64,000 nt of DNA. It comes from Bugula neritina (lineage: Eukaryota; Bryozoa; Gymnolaemata; Cheilostomatida; Bugulidae). The translations under genes were made by a program, and so were the position numbers. Positions 27,801 to 34,990 of the stretch are shown here, piece by piece; positions within the stretch are counted from its first letter, which is position 1, and every line of letters starts with the position of its first letter. Under the pieces are notes generated by a model that was given only the letters and a program-made list of their open reading frames with translations, was not told the origin of the DNA and made no database searches. The stretch lies in the NCBI GenBank assembly GCA_964035545.1, contig OZ037768.1, forward strand, positions 10,186,741-10,250,740. Direction: 5' to 3'.

Positions 27801-30800
27801 GAGGAATGGGATACGGTGTTGCCGCAAGTCATGCGTGCATATCGTAGCACCCCACACACCAGTACTGGTGAGACCCCAAACCTCTTGATGCTCGGGAGAG
27901 AGACTCGTGTCCCTGACCATCTCACCTATCACGTTCCAGAGCAAGACAACTCGGTTCACGAGTATGCCAGTGAACTAGTGGAACGGATGAAGGCCGCACA
28001 CGACAAACTGCGTCAACAGCAGTGGAAGGTGCGGCACGAAGATTCCGATGAACCACCTCTCTATCAAACGGGAGATAAGGTGTGGATGGTCAATTACCGT
28101 AGGCGTCGCGGACAGGCTGATAAACTGAAGCCTAAGTTCGTAGGCCCCTACGTGGTCGTCGAGGCTATGCCCAATCATACGTACAAGATTGAGCGCTCAG
28201 GACAGGTGTCTATCCAGAATGAGTCTCGCTTGAAACCGTATTGGGCTAGCCCCGACGGAGTGGGAGAAGCCCCCCCGTTGTTAGAGCCCAGGAGGCAGAC
28301 AACGACGCGCGGGCGACGGCGGCATGGACCTGAATACGAAGTGGTCATATCGCGGGAGGAAAACTTGGTGAGAGAGGAGCGGCAGCTTTTGTCAACGGAA
28401 GCGTGTCCGCCACCGCCGAGTCTAATTCCATCACTTCCGGAAACCGAGCTGGTTCCGGAAGTGCAAACCCCCACGGAGGGAGGGGCTCCATCCGGAGAAC
28501 AAGAAGAGGTGACCGCTAACGGTGAAGTAGAGACGCCATTAGAGGCCCCTACTAACGAACCGGCAAGCGTGTCACCCCCCCTAAAAAGGGGACAGCGTAC
28601 GAGGAAACCCCCGCCATATTTAAAAGACTTCGTATGTGACTGCATTAGAAGCGGCGCACATGAAAGTCTAGGGGAAAACCGTACGATAAAATGTTGGAGT
28701 TGTGAACCCCACGCAAATATCAACTTTTGCGAGGGCGGAATAGTGGGAGGAATTAATGCGCGTAAAGCAAATAGTTCCGACCTCGTGCCTCAGAAACGAT
28801 GCTCAGCCTTTTCTTATGCTGACATCGCCAAAGGCAGACGTATCTCACAACCAGCTCCAACCTTACCAAGAACGTTGAGTATGGACATTAATACCGAGTT
28901 TCCAGGTAAGCCAGTATAAGTCTTGTATTCCTATTCATGGAAACGGGCTCGATGCCAGTAAATTCTGAACTAATTCAGCAGATTGAATCAGAATTACTGG
29001 GAACCACGTTTCATGTGAATGACGATGAAGACACTGTAATGGCCGACGGTCTGTTAGACCTGGAGCTAGACACTGTTCTTGGTCAGTCCACACATGATTC
29101 ATCAGTTCCTCGAGTGCATTCCAAAAGCTGTGACTCTCAGGCTAGCAACGGTCGACAGTCACTAGAATTATGTTGTAAAGATCCACCGCGATCTAACAAT
29201 AATTCTACTTTTGTAGACACACTCGCGCCCGTCTCTACGGGCATGCCTTCTCTAGAGATGGCGTGGGACCCAGAGCCGGCCCCAACAACTCCTACAACCA
29301 GGCAACTGCCACCCCAGTTGGAAGCAACCTCCAACTGGATTACCCCTGCCACAGAGAGAGAAATCAGGACCCATCAAGGAGGTGAGAGTAATCGTGAATG
29401 CAACCTCTGCCAGCAGCGATTCACAACCCACCGCAGACTAAAAGTACACTTGCCGCAGCACTACATCACCACTTTCTGCCCTTGCGGAGAATATAGCTAC
29501 AATCGTGATTACCTACTGCGGCACCAACGTACTATGCAGTGTTATCAAGGGCATGTCTATGAAGTAGACGAATCATCCTATCCTGCCTTTCTCAACGCCA
29601 TCAAACCACTCATCACTGACTCAGCTCGGCTATCTCGCCTGGAGCAAGGCTTCCCTTCCCCGCGACCCATCATCTCTGGAGCCGCAGATAAACCTACACA
29701 GTCTACTAACTCTCCACCTCACAGTCCTCTACGCATGCCGCATACCTTTCCTCGTGTCGTACTACAGAGGGTAGACACAAATGCGTATACACTCCCTCCT
29801 CCCCTTCCATCCTCAGAGCGGAAAAGACACAGACAGCCGACTTCCTCTCGCTCGTCCCCCTGGGCCCGCAACCTACGTGAAGTAGAAGCTAGGGCACACG
29901 ACTTGGAGCAAGAAGTGTACAGACTGGCCCCACGGGTGCAGGCTGCATCCAGTGAACTCAAATATTTACAGGAGTCTATTAAACGCATGAAGCGTGCGGC
30001 CCGCAGTTAACTTGAGTCTACCTACAACTCCATACTACTCATTCCCCTACCTCTCTGTGGCATTCCCTACCGTAATGGTGGCACGTACTCTACATGTAGA
30101 TAGGACCTTCTCTTGCTTATTACTTAGTGTGCACGTTATATATACCTGTATATTTTTATCAGTTGTTGTTTTTTTTTTGTATATACTTTTATACTGTTCT
30201 CTTACCCCCCCACAACGAAGTATACGTTTTTTATGTGAATTTTATTTTATCAGAAAGTGGGCTTTCTGCTGGAGGGGGCAGTGTGGTGGCTCGTGGAGCT
30301 ACCAGCAACACAATACGCAAGGTTGCGTATTGACCCGGAACAATGTATTAGCCAATTAGCTAGGCTGTTTTATGAGAGTAGTAGCAGCTTCGCGCTACTA
30401 GCTCAGTTGAGGATAGTGCTGTAAATTAAATAGACGTGCGTATCATTGCTGTTGTACATTAGATTTTATTATGTATTCTTGTATTAAAATATAACGATAT
30501 CTACTCGACTTATCTCGGTGAAGTTTCTCTAGTGATAAATAGACTCTCTTGGTGGCACATCAACCCTAAATCTGAAAATCTTAACAATAGTTAAACCTCA
30601 AGCTACAAATTTACTCTATTTATTTAGCTGCTAAATGCTGCACAAATTGCTAGTAGTTATCTGTAATGTTTTAAATACACATTATGTTTGTTGGCATTTC
30701 ATCAAGTATTTGCAAGTCAATTAAAATTTACTCAAGCCATTGTAGGACTTGGCTTGAACTTGAGCTGAATTATTTTGAGCCGCGACTTAACATGACTGGA

Positions 30801-33208
30801 TTAGCAATTGACTTGATTAAATTTGCCGTAAATTTGACCCAGCCCAAGCGTTGCTAAAATTACTATCAACAAACTTGCTCCAAATTTTGAATACATTATT
30901 ATATATCAAGTTGAAGATTGTATAGCTGATAAAACTTTATACATCTTTAAACACCAAAACATGTCATTCCTGAAAATTCTTATAAAACAATATATCTAAA
31001 CCAGTACATTGTTCTAGAAACTACTTTACCTTAGCCATATTTGAATACAGCTCAGTTACACCGTTACAGAACAGTTCCGCATCTTGAGTCAAAACCTGAT
31101 CAGGATTTGAAATTCTAGTATCTAGATTGTTTATTCGATAATAAGTACTCCCTCTGTGTAAGTAAAAACAAATACATCTACACATCACGATTTTAACATG
31201 TTTCTTACAAAATAAGATACTTGAAATATGAAAAACTATTCAAAAATGTTTAAAAATCAACATGAATGTATTTATCTCCATTATTTGCATTTTATCTTAC
31301 ACATGCTCACATGTACTGTATCAACATTTTTTCCTATTTTTACCAAATTCCAAAAACCAATATTAAAAATTAAAAAGAAAAATGGTCACGTAATTAAGAA
31401 GTTTGTTTGGTAAAATATAGCATAAATATATTTCTTGTACTTACGATGGATACTTAGCAACAATAGAGCTGAAAACTTACTGGAGATATTTACTATACAA
31501 GAAGTGAGACAGGTTCATACGAAACTTTAGCTTTAACTCGTCTAGGGCTATTTTGAGCAACTTATCTGAAACAGCCAACTAAAAATGCAAAATAAATGTT
31601 ATTAATCTTAAGATAATAAGACGCTATAAATTTTTATAACTAAAGGGCAGAGAGAAAATACACCCAAGGCCAAAAGTCAGTACGAATCAATACAAAAATT
31701 TAACATGCAGTACTCTACACAATTTTGTCATTAATGTAATACATATCTCTGCATACTTTTGTCTTTTAGGAGTAAAAACTGGTAAACTCTTAGCTACAAA
31801 TATAAGGAACTAACACTACTATAACCTTCAAGGACTGAGGGTAAAATAAAACACATGGTCAGAAGATACTTACTGCAGGCATTGCATATACATATGTCAT
31901 AAGGTATTTCGTATAGTTTACAGTATCACGAGCCACGATAGCAGCTTGGACATGAGTAGTGTTCTGTATAACCCATAAGTCACAGTATGTTGTTGCAATA
32001 ATAGAAGCGGCAGCTAACAGCATATACCCAACCTGTAAATGTATTGTCATATTGATGTCAAAAATGTTCCTTTGCTAGTTACAGGATAGTATATAATAAA
32101 AAAAGAAACCAGCATCAAAGACACCACAATAATTTAATATAAGCACTCATAACTTTTAACAGAGAACAATGCACTTCTTGTTGTTGACCAATAAAAATTA
32201 AATGTGATTATATGTAGTATACAAAATTACTTCTGATGAAAATACTCCTGGTACCAATATCTTCAACAGATATATTAAACGCCCAAAAAATACTTTGTCC
32301 ACAGTAGCTTTCTTCTTCTTTGATTTCTAGAAAATGCAAGTACTACTATTGCTTTAACAAAACTCACTAAATACAGCTGTAAAATGATCAAGACATGTTA
32401 GTTTCATATTTCGTAACTCAACCATCTAAACAAATACAAAACAATAATTATAAATTTTTGAATTTTACTCTTTACTTACCACATGAACATCAGCTTGTTT
32501 AATTGCATGGCTAAAGTCATCAGATTGGTTAGGTCTGTAAAACATATTTAACTCTCTTATATGAGCATAGATAAATGTTATGCTTAAAATAATAATTAAT
32601 GCTCAACAAAGTGTGAAAATGTACTCATATTGATAAGCTATTGACCTATTAATTGAATAACATATTAGTTGTCCTATTGCTAACATAAAGCACATCTCAC
32701 ACTAAAAGTAAATGAATCTGTCTTGATTTAAAATGCAAACAGGTCGTCAATGGCTATATATATTTATATTAATATTTGCATAATCATTGAACTTGAAATA
32801 TAACACCTTCATCCAGAAATTATATTTCACTTTCAGAGTGTAGAACAATAATACTATACTTATATAATTTCTCACTTTTTATTGAAACAAAATTACCTAT
32901 AAAAAAATCCAACTAACATTTGCTTGTGTATATTTGATTTAAAAATCTTCATGCTGGAAAGGTCTGCTAAGTTTGAAGAAAAAACAATTGGTCTAAGTTG
33001 ACCACGCCCCTCTCTGGCAAAATCAATCTTTAAAAGCTTAACCTGTTTCCAATACTTTAATTAAGTACCTTTTATTGAGTTTTACTAAGTTAATGCTTCG
33101 TTTTCTCCAAATAGCAATGCCAGCAGCTGCCAAAGCAAACACTGCAACTGCTGTTGAGCTGCTAAAATAATATTTGTGACCGAGTCGGAGTTTGCTGAAG
33201 GAGACCAT
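15851..33208 (-). CDS. ABCD3: ATP-binding cassette subfamily D member 3 (PMP70), tandem copy B
   Basis: Second complete ABCD3 paralog. Sixteen exons: 33069-33208, 32480-32534, 32231-32326, 31874-32032, 31481-31578, 31030-31153, 22450-22649, 22110-22249, 21805-21902, 18594-18685, 18198-18347, 17979-18120, 17540-17605, 17125-17334, 16868-17029, 15851-15928. They total 2010 nt and 669 residues. Intron positions and phases match copy A throughout; only exons 1, 2 and 11 differ in length. Walker A (483-491), signature (581-588), Walker B D605/E606 and H-loop H635 are all kept, so it looks functional. The sequence after the H-loop differs (SLLTHHE against SLWTHHE in copy A), as does the acidic end DDEEIDFE. 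I chose the internal ATG at 33208, not the one at 33310, because MVSFSK matches the family start. Intron 6 is enlarged to 8.4 kb by an antisense LTR retrotransposon and intron 9 to 3.1 kb by repeats. Confidence 0.96.
17897..17922. repeat. (TA)n microsatellite in ABCD3-B intron 12
   Basis: About a dozen TA dinucleotides in a row within the intron between exons 13 and 12 of copy B. Confidence 0.85.
19002..19475 (+). mobile_element. Left arm of an inverted-repeat element (partial copy)
   Basis: Begins GAGGCTTTCAACAAGTCCC and continues for about 470 bp that match, as reverse complement and with modest divergence, the stretch 21230-21705. It shares both the terminal ~150 bp and the internal sequence of the element at 21049-21706, but lacks a second terminus nearby, so it is a truncated relative. 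I recognise no transposase; the short - strand open frame at 19090-19314 is not supported. It lies in intron 9 of ABCD3 copy B. Confidence 0.7.
20212..20286 (-). other. tRNA-like element, copy 1 (degenerate)
   Basis: In - orientation it has a tRNA-like start, an A-box-like TGGTGTAATGGTTAGC and a disrupted B box (GGCTTCGATCAATTCC). About 30 bp of flank on each side is also shared with the copy at 20439-20510, so this is a duplicated unit. The interrupted T-arm makes it a pseudogene or SINE-type tRNA relic. Confidence 0.55.
20439..20510 (-). tRNA. tRNA-like element, copy 2 (intact boxes, anticodon unclear)
   Basis: Reads GTCCCCG on the 5' side against TGGGAAC on the 3' side (six of seven pair, one as wobble). 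It has A box TGGTGTAATGATTAGC and a perfect B box GGTTCGATTCC. The anticodon arm (CTTGC TTGCAA GTCGG) is one base short of standard and mispaired, so the identity is ambiguous: GCA (Cys) or TGC (Ala) are the readings. Probably a tRNA-derived repeat or pseudogene, not a working tRNA gene, though its Pol III boxes look usable. Confidence 0.45.
20560..21040. repeat. 99-bp tandem repeat with nested CAATTG-containing subunits
   Basis: Three near-exact 99-bp units (starts at 20732, 20831 and 20930) flanked by degenerate copies. Each is built from ~33-bp sub-units around GATGCCAATTGCAAT and CTCCTAG. The palindrome CAATTG recurs many times. It lies within ABCD3-B intron 9, between the tRNA-like pair and the TIR element. 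Confidence 0.85.
21049..21706. mobile_element. Small non-autonomous element with ~150-bp terminal inverted repeats (MITE-like)
   Basis: The left end GAGGCTTTTCACAAGT and the right end CTTGTGAAAAGCCTC are inverted copies. The match extends about 150 bp inward on both sides, including the shared block around GTTTGTGTGAAGACTATTGC. The outermost flanks read TA on both sides (aaTAGAGG...CCTCTAtt), which suits a TA target duplication as in Tc1/mariner-type elements, though other readings are possible. The interior has no transposase. Confidence 0.7.
23133..23136. other. Target-site duplication, left (ATAG)
   Basis: ATAG directly before the 5' LTR is repeated directly after the 3' LTR at 30587-30590. 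This shows insertion by an integrase and marks the empty site in ABCD3-B intron 6. Confidence 0.85.
23137..23441 (+). repeat. 5' long terminal repeat
   Basis: Starts TGTGGTGGCTCG and ends CTTAACA, the usual TG...CA borders. It contains an AT-rich core (ATTAAAATATAACG) and a hairpin-prone stretch around GTAGCAGCTTCGCGCTACTAG. I see no difference from the 3' copy at 30282-30586. Confidence 0.97.
23443..23461 (+). other. Primer binding site (tRNA-Leu type)
   Basis: TGGTGGCAGCGGTGGGATT starts two bases after the 5' LTR. Its complement is the 3' end, with CCA, of the metazoan tRNA-Leu class ending CCCACCGCTGCCA. The match is full length as far as I can recall that tRNA. Confidence 0.8.
23475..24341 (+). 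CDS. Retrotransposon gag-like protein
   Basis: I take the ATG at 23475, since the frame is open from the primer site but has no earlier ATG. The product is 288 residues. The central part, from about [20 protein letters not shown] onward, looks like a Ty3/gypsy capsid of the retrotrans_gag type, with alternating helices and the usual RFG...L spacing. No CCHC zinc knuckle is present: the frame ends soon after a lone LNCHG and hits TAA at 24339. A different frame running over the end of gag (to 24754) stays open and codes for a very Arg/Pro-rich stretch that could be a basic nucleocapsid-like tail reached by a frameshift. Confidence 0.85.
   Translation: METENARMQPPPVEGERRNAVNPVNREAEEAYRHCLKAPTFTGSEDVEQFIQEFREVMEVAQWPHRVALIQLRRAVTEQAKPYGVGTDVNGILAALRARFGISAIDARTKLERLCRNPRTSLQEHAATVKKLAQIAYSDLPAQHQERYTYDAFVQSLNDLGLHHQLRAKGITRIEDALKAGEAYLLATQMHQARRNPPVVGVSAARATTSPEAPPLEAEVDRMVEMLGQLVTILAGAGPGQALRLPSTPAGPNWSSAGRDHGQQGRPQYQGALNCHGPRTLSLPAGRN
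24342..24629 (+). other. Gag-pol junction with overlapping open frames
   Basis: In the gag/pol frame this region has stops at 24339-24341 and 24594-24596. The frame two bases on is open from within gag to 24754 and is extremely basic (runs such as [14 protein letters not shown]). An 11-base G run (24634-24644) lies where that frame overlaps the start of pol and could favour slippage. I cannot tell a programmed recoding site from damage. Confidence 0.5.
24630..28919 (+). CDS. Retrotransposon pol polyprotein (PR-RT-RH-IN)
   Basis: 1429 codons from the ATG at 24630; the frame is open from 24597, so the true start may be set by recoding. Aspartic protease: DSG at residues 31-33. Reverse transcriptase: CVDYRKLN and the catalytic YLDD at 461-464. 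RNase H: DTDAS from 608 and the RTDHASL block. Integrase: an HHCC zinc domain from about H876 (H..H, then CEICQASKH), catalytic D942, D1002 and E1038 with the exact D-35-E spacing, then a GPY/F-like module ([10 protein letters not shown]). The last ~110 residues after [15 protein letters not shown] are an unusual Cys-containing tail (CDC, CWSC, FCEGG) with no family I recognise. All catalytic residues are intact, so the element could be active. Confidence 0.95.
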   Translation: MRGGGVKVQPHGESYFLPGKVAGNAVTFLLDSGCTTNLLSRRVFEALPRRDRDRVRPYTGEHGTLADGSCIPFYGIIELPGRVRDQAVQETFIIGQLEEDAILGMPFLKQHQCRIDFSKSVVLMGGRELACVDKFGRPLVGGVQVVRNCTVPGRSRATIHCRVNSNRIARLGVVEGAHERIQLASSLNRLTERGEVLVQCVNPFTEPIELPAGSMLGRFHSVQEEDVGPSLGDATEAPPRHPIQGRGAVPTHLRELYETASGGCASNRERQAMAKLLRDYGDVFSSGEHDVGLTGIVRHEIPLTAGTVPVRQPTRRLGPEKEKEVSRQVRDLLDRGLIEPAHSAWSSPVVLVRKKDGSWRFCVDYRKLNSVTIQDAYPLPRIDESLDALAGSKYFNTLDLLSGYWQVPLSPDAQEKAAFITRDGLWKWKVLPFGLTSAPATFQRLMEQVLSGLHWKTLLVYLDDVIVISPDFKTHVSRLQEVFERLRGAGLKLKPSKCALLQPEVKYLGHVVGRNGVATDPEKVRAVEDWVTPQDLTGLRAFLGLVGYYRQYIPDFAGIAQPLNRLTAKGVTWQWTPVEQGAFDRLKGCLLTAPILAYPDPTLEYILDTDASDQNVGAVLSQVQEGREVVVAYYSKSLSPAERNYCTTRKELLAVIKSVKHFRPYLYGRKFRLRTDHASLIWLCRRAEPSSQVARWLEILAEFSYRIEHRPGKRHSNADGLSRRPDGGCKQCLNIERRDGGPPRCELETLAHHGAPFDWDQGQLRQRVDESPEDVKNLRANPVLAGNVRELKKLQEELPGVVADIYRAKREGRRPSEERIRQGCAEFRLYCQRWDSLRIGQDGLLTISLAASGRHPERKRVVCPTAIRRELIWDTHKQAHAGVKRVISKLRLRWYWPQMERDVRLRVKQCEICQASKHSRPPGEAGRRRLYAGRPWQVVAVDLVGPMPLTPRGNNWILVLTDHFTRWADALAIPDASAPTVARALDQHVFCYFGLPEQIHSDQGAQFQSQLMSDLCRLWGVNQSRTTPYHPQGNGVVERNNRMLGDALRSLLLGRGQEEWDTVLPQVMRAYRSTPHTSTGETPNLLMLGRETRVPDHLTYHVPEQDNSVHEYASELVERMKAAHDKLRQQQWKVRHEDSDEPPLYQTGDKVWMVNYRRRRGQADKLKPKFVGPYVVVEAMPNHTYKIERSGQVSIQNESRLKPYWASPDGVGEAPPLLEPRRQTTTRGRRRHGPEYEVVISREENLVREERQLLSTEACPPPPSLIPSLPETELVPEVQTPTEGGAPSGEQEEVTANGEVETPLEAPTNEPASVSPPLKRGQRTRKPPPYLKDFVCDCIRSGAHESLGENRTIKCWSCEPHANINFCEGGIVGGINARKANSSDLVPQKRCSAFSYADIAKGRRISQPAPTLPRTLSMDINTEFPGKPV
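28937..30010 (+). CDS. Third retrotransposon ORF: C2H2 finger plus coiled coil, in env position
   Basis: 357 residues, starting 17 bases after the pol stop and in a different frame. No signal peptide or membrane segment is visible, so this is not an envelope. Residues 155-175 form a canonical C2H2 finger (C-x2-C-x12-H-x3-H: C155, C158, H171, H175). Residues 181-202 form a second cluster (C181-x-C183-x12-H196-x5-C202). The N-terminal 150 residues are acidic and Ser/Thr/Pro-rich; the middle is Pro/Ser-rich with a basic patch (ERKRHR). The C-terminus (about 312-355) is a heptad-patterned coiled coil ending in basic residues. The arrangement suggests a nucleic-acid-binding, oligomerising factor; its role is unknown. 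Translation could be by reinitiation or from a spliced RNA. Confidence 0.85.
   Translation: METGSMPVNSELIQQIESELLGTTFHVNDDEDTVMADGLLDLELDTVLGQSTHDSSVPRVHSKSCDSQASNGRQSLELCCKDPPRSNNNSTFVDTLAPVSTGMPSLEMAWDPEPAPTTPTTRQLPPQLEATSNWITPATEREIRTHQGGESNRECNLCQQRFTTHRRLKVHLPQHYITTFCPCGEYSYNRDYLLRHQRTMQCYQGHVYEVDESSYPAFLNAIKPLITDSARLSRLEQGFPSPRPIISGAADKPTQSTNSPPHSPLRMPHTFPRVVLQRVDTNAYTLPPPLPSSERKRHRQPTSSRSSPWARNLREVEARAHDLEQEVYRLAPRVQAASSELKYLQESIKRMKRAARS
30011..30269 (+). other. Untranslated tail of the retrotransposon
   Basis: T-rich sequence between the third ORF stop and the polypurine tract. It includes a long T run near 30168-30178 and TACATGTAGATAGG-like motifs. The open frame 29994-30359 runs into the LTR with a hydrophobic, T-run-derived product, and I do not treat it as a gene. 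Confidence 0.6.
30270..30281 (+). other. Polypurine tract
   Basis: GGAGGGGGCAG-type purine tract directly before the 3' LTR, the expected plus-strand primer of an LTR retrotransposon. Confidence 0.8.
30282..30586 (+). repeat. 3' long terminal repeat
   Basis: 305 bp, the same length as the 5' LTR and apparently identical. Followed directly by the ATAG duplication at 30587-30590. Confidence 0.97.
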
Positions 33209-34082
33209 CTTGCAATTAGCCTTGTGGCCGAGAATAACTGATAATGAACTAGCGTTTATGACAGAATCAACCCAATATAAATCTTTAGCGCTGCATAAGT
33301 TGAAGGTCATATCAACAGCGACTGCGACGCTATCATTAGTATTTTTACATAATCATAATGATAATAAATGGAATATTACTAATCATAATGATAACCATAA
33401 TAAACTACTATTAGTGTTCCCATACACTAATTCAACCAGCCTTTTTAAACATTTCTTTTAAATTTTAACCTCTATGCATACAGCTATTTGATTTTATGTG
33501 CATGGTTATTAAATGGCTCTTAAATTAAAATTTGAAATTTCAGTAAATTGGAGTTTGGGCTTAATCTAAATCTTATACAGTTTATAGTTGTAGTTATACT
33601 TATTGACTTATTGTTAATGTTGTTCTTAATTCTTGAATTTGAAACTTAGAAGTTCAAGTTGACTGAGAAGTTTGAAAGTTGTTACATTAAATTTAATCAA
33701 ATAATTTTAACTTTCATAGTATAACTATAACTTTAAGTTAATCTTATTCATATTTCATATAGTAATGGTTATTGAATCATTTAGTTTTACTCGTTGTTAT
33801 AGGCGAAATATCAATAACATTTATATGAATATGGGATTGGTTCACAATAACACTTTCACTATGACTGTGATTTTCATTACTATGACTATCAGTAAAGTAT
33901 AGAGTGTAGTTAATTCTATAGTAATAGAGTATCAGTATGGAGGTGGGTGCAGTAGTTGAGTTCTTTTGTGCAATGTTAATGTACAGGTACTGCACCTAAA
34001 TGTTCCAGGTTTTATATGATAATTAATTTTTTTAGAGTGGTTAGAAGCACAAACCAAAGTTTTGTGGTTTCAATATCACAAT
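33209..34082. promoter_or_regulatory. Shared divergent promoter region, ABCD3-B and SDHAF4
   Basis: An 874-bp spacer between two start codons that point away from each other. Much of 33340-33900 is degenerate repeat (TAATCATAATGATAA-like, then ACTTATAGTTATAC-like and CACTATGACTGTG-like motifs). No TATA box can be assigned with confidence. The open frames 33192-33461 and 33777-33995 fall in this low-complexity DNA and are not convincing. Confidence 0.5.
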
Positions 34083-34990
34083 ATGGCATCGAATTACATT
34101 GCTTGCACCCGAAGAGGAGTAAAAACACTACTTTCATCATTTCAAAGAGGTATAATTTTATTCTGAAGCTCTTTGGACTGAACACTGTATCAGTATACTA
34201 TAAATCACAAGGTGCTATATATGATGTTCAAGTGTGTCAGTCAAACTATTTTGTTGATACTAGCTTTAATAGATAGCATGTAATAGAACAGCTTAATTTG
34301 CATTGCAACGTTGTGTTAATTTTACAGTGACCCCAATTTGTGACATTTGCTTACAATACACTTAATGACATAAATTTTGCAGCTTCAATTGAAATTTTTT
34401 TATATTTTATATCAAGTACATAAAAAAAGTATAGCTTTTTGTTTGCAAATGAAATAAGATGTTTTCTATTGACTCACTGTTACGAGCTGTCTTCATGATT
34501 GAGACCCTGATGACATGACCCCACATTTCTTGATACTATGCGATATATTTTAATCACTAAATAATTTAAATTAGTTAGAAAATACTAGAATATAAATGAA
34601 AATAGTTAGCTATTTGTAAAGGATGACAGGTAGATAGATGTGCAACTAAATTGACATGACAAATAAGCAGTTGGTATTGAATAATGGCCAATAAGGCTAG
34701 CTACCGGCTTCATTTGAATTGTAGTCTCAAGTTATTCACAGTCAAGAGATAGCAGTAATAATAGTGATCGCCCCAAGGCTCCCATAAAGACTCCTGTCAC
34801 ACCACGAGGAAAATTGGATAGTTTTAGTGAACTTCCAGAACATGTAACTCACCCTGATCAGGAAAAAGAGCCCTTAGAACGATTTCCAAATGACATAAAC
34901 CCAAAAACTGGAGAACAAAATGGTCCTAGAGGCCCCGAGCCAACTAGGTATGGAGATTGGGAAAGAAAAGGCAGGGTGACAGACTTTTAG
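34083..34990 (+). CDS. SDHAF4: Succinate dehydrogenase assembly factor 4
   Basis: Mitochondrial matrix factor that, in known species, binds flavinated SDHA and helps it join SDHB during complex II assembly. Two exons, 34083-34149 and 34725-34990, join in phase (1+2) to give 110 residues, against 108 in human. The N-terminal ~25 residues are rich in Arg, Ser and Thr with no acids ([20 protein letters not shown]), as expected for a mitochondrial presequence. The C-terminus carries the family hallmark [18 protein letters not shown] and ends in DF. The middle is a variable charged linker. It is divergent to ABCD3 copy B and convergent to NCBP1. Confidence 0.95.

Larger units (their letters stand above)
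23137..30586 (+). mobile_element. Full-length Ty3/gypsy LTR retrotransposon with a third zinc-finger ORF
   Basis: A 7450-bp element bounded by two 305-bp LTRs and a 4-bp ATAG duplication, in antisense within intron 6 of ABCD3 copy B. Order: LTR, tRNA-Leu-type primer site, gag, pol (protease, reverse transcriptase, RNase H, integrase), a third ORF, polypurine tract, LTR. Integrase after RNase H is the Ty3/gypsy order. No chromodomain is evident; the integrase ends in a GPY/F-like module. The LTRs appear identical base for base and the long ORFs are open, so insertion is recent. The interior is clearly richer in G+C than the host sequence. Confidence 0.97.

Noticed and set aside
28175-28723. 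182-residue open frame on the - strand across the end of pol
   Set aside because: It lies opposite the pol frame, where integrase motifs and tail are read. Its composition mirrors pol codons and it has no start context or domain.
28903-28981. Short intron joining pol to the third ORF
   Set aside because: The donor CAG|GTAAGC is strong, but either acceptor of the CAGCAG pair at 28976-28981 gives an immediate stop, so an in-frame fusion is not supported.
33038-33310. Longer N-terminus for ABCD3 copy B from the ATG at 33310
   Set aside because: The extra 34 residues match nothing in the family, whereas the ATG at 33208 gives the expected MxxFSK start and the same phase as copy A.
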